64,000 bases of DNA from Stramentimicrobium sp964433555. Lineage in GTDB: Bacteria > Atribacterota > Phoenicimicrobiia > Phoenicimicrobiales > Stramentimicrobiaceae. Under the pieces are notes generated by a model. That model was not told the origin of the DNA, did no database searches, and saw only the letters and a list, made by a program, of their open reading frames with translations. The translations under genes were made by a program, and so were the position numbers. The first letter of the stretch is position 1; every line of letters begins with the position of its first letter. The DNA lies in assembly GCA_964433555.1 (NCBI GenBank), contig CAYSRG010000008.1, forward strand, positions 16,134 to 80,133, given 5' to 3'. Below, one piece after another: positions 63,108 to 64,000 of the stretch.

Positions 63108-63397
63108 TGTTGGTCTGGATTATCTATGATATTGAAAAAAATAAAACCAGAAGCAAGGTTGCTGCACAATGCAAGGGATATGGATTAATAAGGGTGCAGA
63201 AGAGTGTTTTCCTGGGCACTTTGAATAATAACGAGATTGATGAAATATCTTTAAAATGCCAGGAGCTTATGGATCAGAAAAAAGATTCTATTTATATTTT
63301 TCCTATGTGTGATGAAGATTTTAAAAAGGTAAAACTACTGGGACAGGCTTTTGATAAAAAAATGGTAAAAGATGAGGTGTTAGCTAAATTTTTTTAG
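63107..63397 (+). CDS. cas2: CRISPR adaptation protein Cas2
   Basis: Small ferredoxin-fold partner of Cas1. The 96 residues start MLVWIIYDIEKNKTRSKVAA, with the conserved Asp8 of the Cas2 active-site region, and contain YGLIRVQKSVFLGTL, the family's second strand. Length is standard. Start overlaps the cas1 stop (TAATG). Confidence 0.92.
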   Translation: MLVWIIYDIEKNKTRSKVAAQCKGYGLIRVQKSVFLGTLNNNEIDEISLKCQELMDQKKDSIYIFPMCDEDFKKVKLLGQAFDKKMVKDEVLAKFF

Positions 63398-63437
63398 TTT
63401 CTAATCTAATTTAATAAATAATTATTGATTGGTGATA

Positions 63438-64000
63438 ATGGAAGATAAAAGGGAAGAAAAGATATCTTTAGAAATTAAAGAGCAAATTTTTCTTACTCCA
63501 TCTGAGATAATTGAATATTTGTTTTGTCCACGTTTCATTTATTTTATGCATTGTTTGAATATACCCCAACATGAGGAGAAAAGATTTAAAGTTTTGATGG
63601 GGAGGGAAATACATGAGAAAAAGGCTAAGATAAATAGAGATTATCTCAGAAGAAAAATTGGGTGTGTGAAAAGAGAAAACCTGGTATATCTAGTTTCAGA
63701 AAGATATCACCTTAAAGGTGAAGTAGATGAAGTGTTATTTCTGGTAGATAACACTATGGCACCTTTAGATTATAAATTTACTGAGTATCAGGAACGATTG
63801 TATAGAACTCATAGAATACAATCGATGCTTTATGGACTCTTAATTATGGATAATTATGCCTGTCAAGTGAAAAGAGGTTTCCTTTGTTATGTTAGAAGTA
63901 AAAATTTACTTAAAGAATTTACCTTTAAAGATAGAGATTTTGAGAAAATAAGTGATATAATAAAAGAGATGATATTTATTATTCAAAATGGATATTTCCC
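63438..64000 (+). CDS. cas4: CRISPR-associated exonuclease Cas4 (3' end outside the window)
   Basis: An open frame from ATG 63438 to the window end, 187 codons visible with no stop. The translation has Cas4 features: TPSEIIEYLFCPRFIYFMHC with the first Fe-S Cys, MGREIHEKKA with the RecB His, KGEVDEVLF with the metal-binding Asp and PLDYKFTEYQ with the D-x-K nuclease core, followed by RTHRIQSMLYGLL. The last three cluster cysteines should lie just past the window. Cas4 trims and orients prespacers by PAM. It is placed after cas2 here, whereas cas4-cas1-cas2 is the more frequent order. Confidence 0.88.
   Translation, partial: MEDKREEKISLEIKEQIFLTPSEIIEYLFCPRFIYFMHCLNIPQHEEKRFKVLMGREIHEKKAKINRDYLRRKIGCVKRENLVYLVSERYHLKGEVDEVLFLVDNTMAPLDYKFTEYQERLYRTHRIQSMLYGLLIMDNYACQVKRGFLCYVRSKNLLKEFTFKDRDFEKISDIIKEMIFIIQNGYF

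Overview
The window is a 64 kb piece of an AT-rich (roughly one third G+C by eye) bacterial chromosome. The gene content suggests an anaerobic, heterotrophic bacterium: a B12-dependent class II ribonucleotide reductase, several TRAP and ABC uptake systems for small organic acids, oxygen-sensitive class I fumarase-type subunits, and a type I-B CRISPR-Cas operon. Lytic transglycosylase and LysM/M23 enzymes show a peptidoglycan wall. No rRNA or tRNA gene is present, so the taxon cannot be fixed. The combination would fit Atribacterota or a Firmicutes-like fermenter, which is inference only.

Layout. 0-3.7 kb: end of a membrane zinc peptidase gene, nrdJ, and lspA on the minus strand. 4.1-17.8 kb: an FCD/GntR regulator followed by an unusual catabolic set (MmgE/PrpD, an unrecognised TIM-barrel-like protein, a DUF1932 dehydrogenase, a TAXI-type TRAP transporter, a dihydroorotase-like amidohydrolase, an Ldh2-type dehydrogenase, fumarase/tartrate dehydratase beta and alpha subunits, AtuA and DUF4387). 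17.9-23.9 kb: an iron/thiamine/phosphonate-type ABC importer and an MFS exporter. 24.3-25.4 kb: a freestanding archaeal-type ThrRS editing domain and a hemolysin III-type membrane protein. 25.6-37.0 kb: a second GntR-led catabolic set (RraA-like aldolase, second Ldh2, SDR, cupin, creatininase-like hydrolase, DctPQM TRAP transporter, UroD-like methyltransferase, zinc alcohol dehydrogenase, Gfo/Idh/MocA dehydrogenase). 37.3-53.3 kb: mostly housekeeping (glnS, a GT4 glycosyltransferase, a membrane-anchored MsrA-MsrB fusion, an MFS gene with an in-frame amber stop, a TrpR-like regulator with an amino-acid-binding protein and the wreck of its permease, an aminotransferase, a TPR-lytic transglycosylase, an excisionase-like HTH, a seven-LysM M23 endopeptidase, folD, mnmG). 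53.3-54.2 kb: a gene-free stretch with decayed repeat sequence. 54.2-64 kb: a WYL regulator and cas8b-cas7-cas5-cas3-cas6-cas1-cas2-cas4, with cas4 running off the window and no CRISPR array inside it.

How the genes work together. Both catabolic sets have the same plan: a GntR sensor, a dedicated importer, then hydrolases, dehydratases and dehydrogenases that would feed a carboxylate into central metabolism. Neither substrate can be named from sequence. The cas genes from cas7 to cas2 overlap or nearly touch, so they form one transcription unit; the WYL protein just upstream is a plausible regulator.

Points worth most attention: (1) the uncharacterised AtuA/DUF4387/MmgE/amidohydrolase pathway; (2) strong Shine-Dalgarno sequences ahead of three solute-binding-protein genes, two of which lead into ATG-x-stop minimal ORFs; (3) a permease pseudogene still fused by TAATG to the next gene; (4) a 25-codon ORF before cas8b that copies the look of a cas8b N-terminus; (5) a TrpR-like operator candidate. 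Coordinates of short motifs were counted by hand, and functional names rest on recognition of families without database searches.
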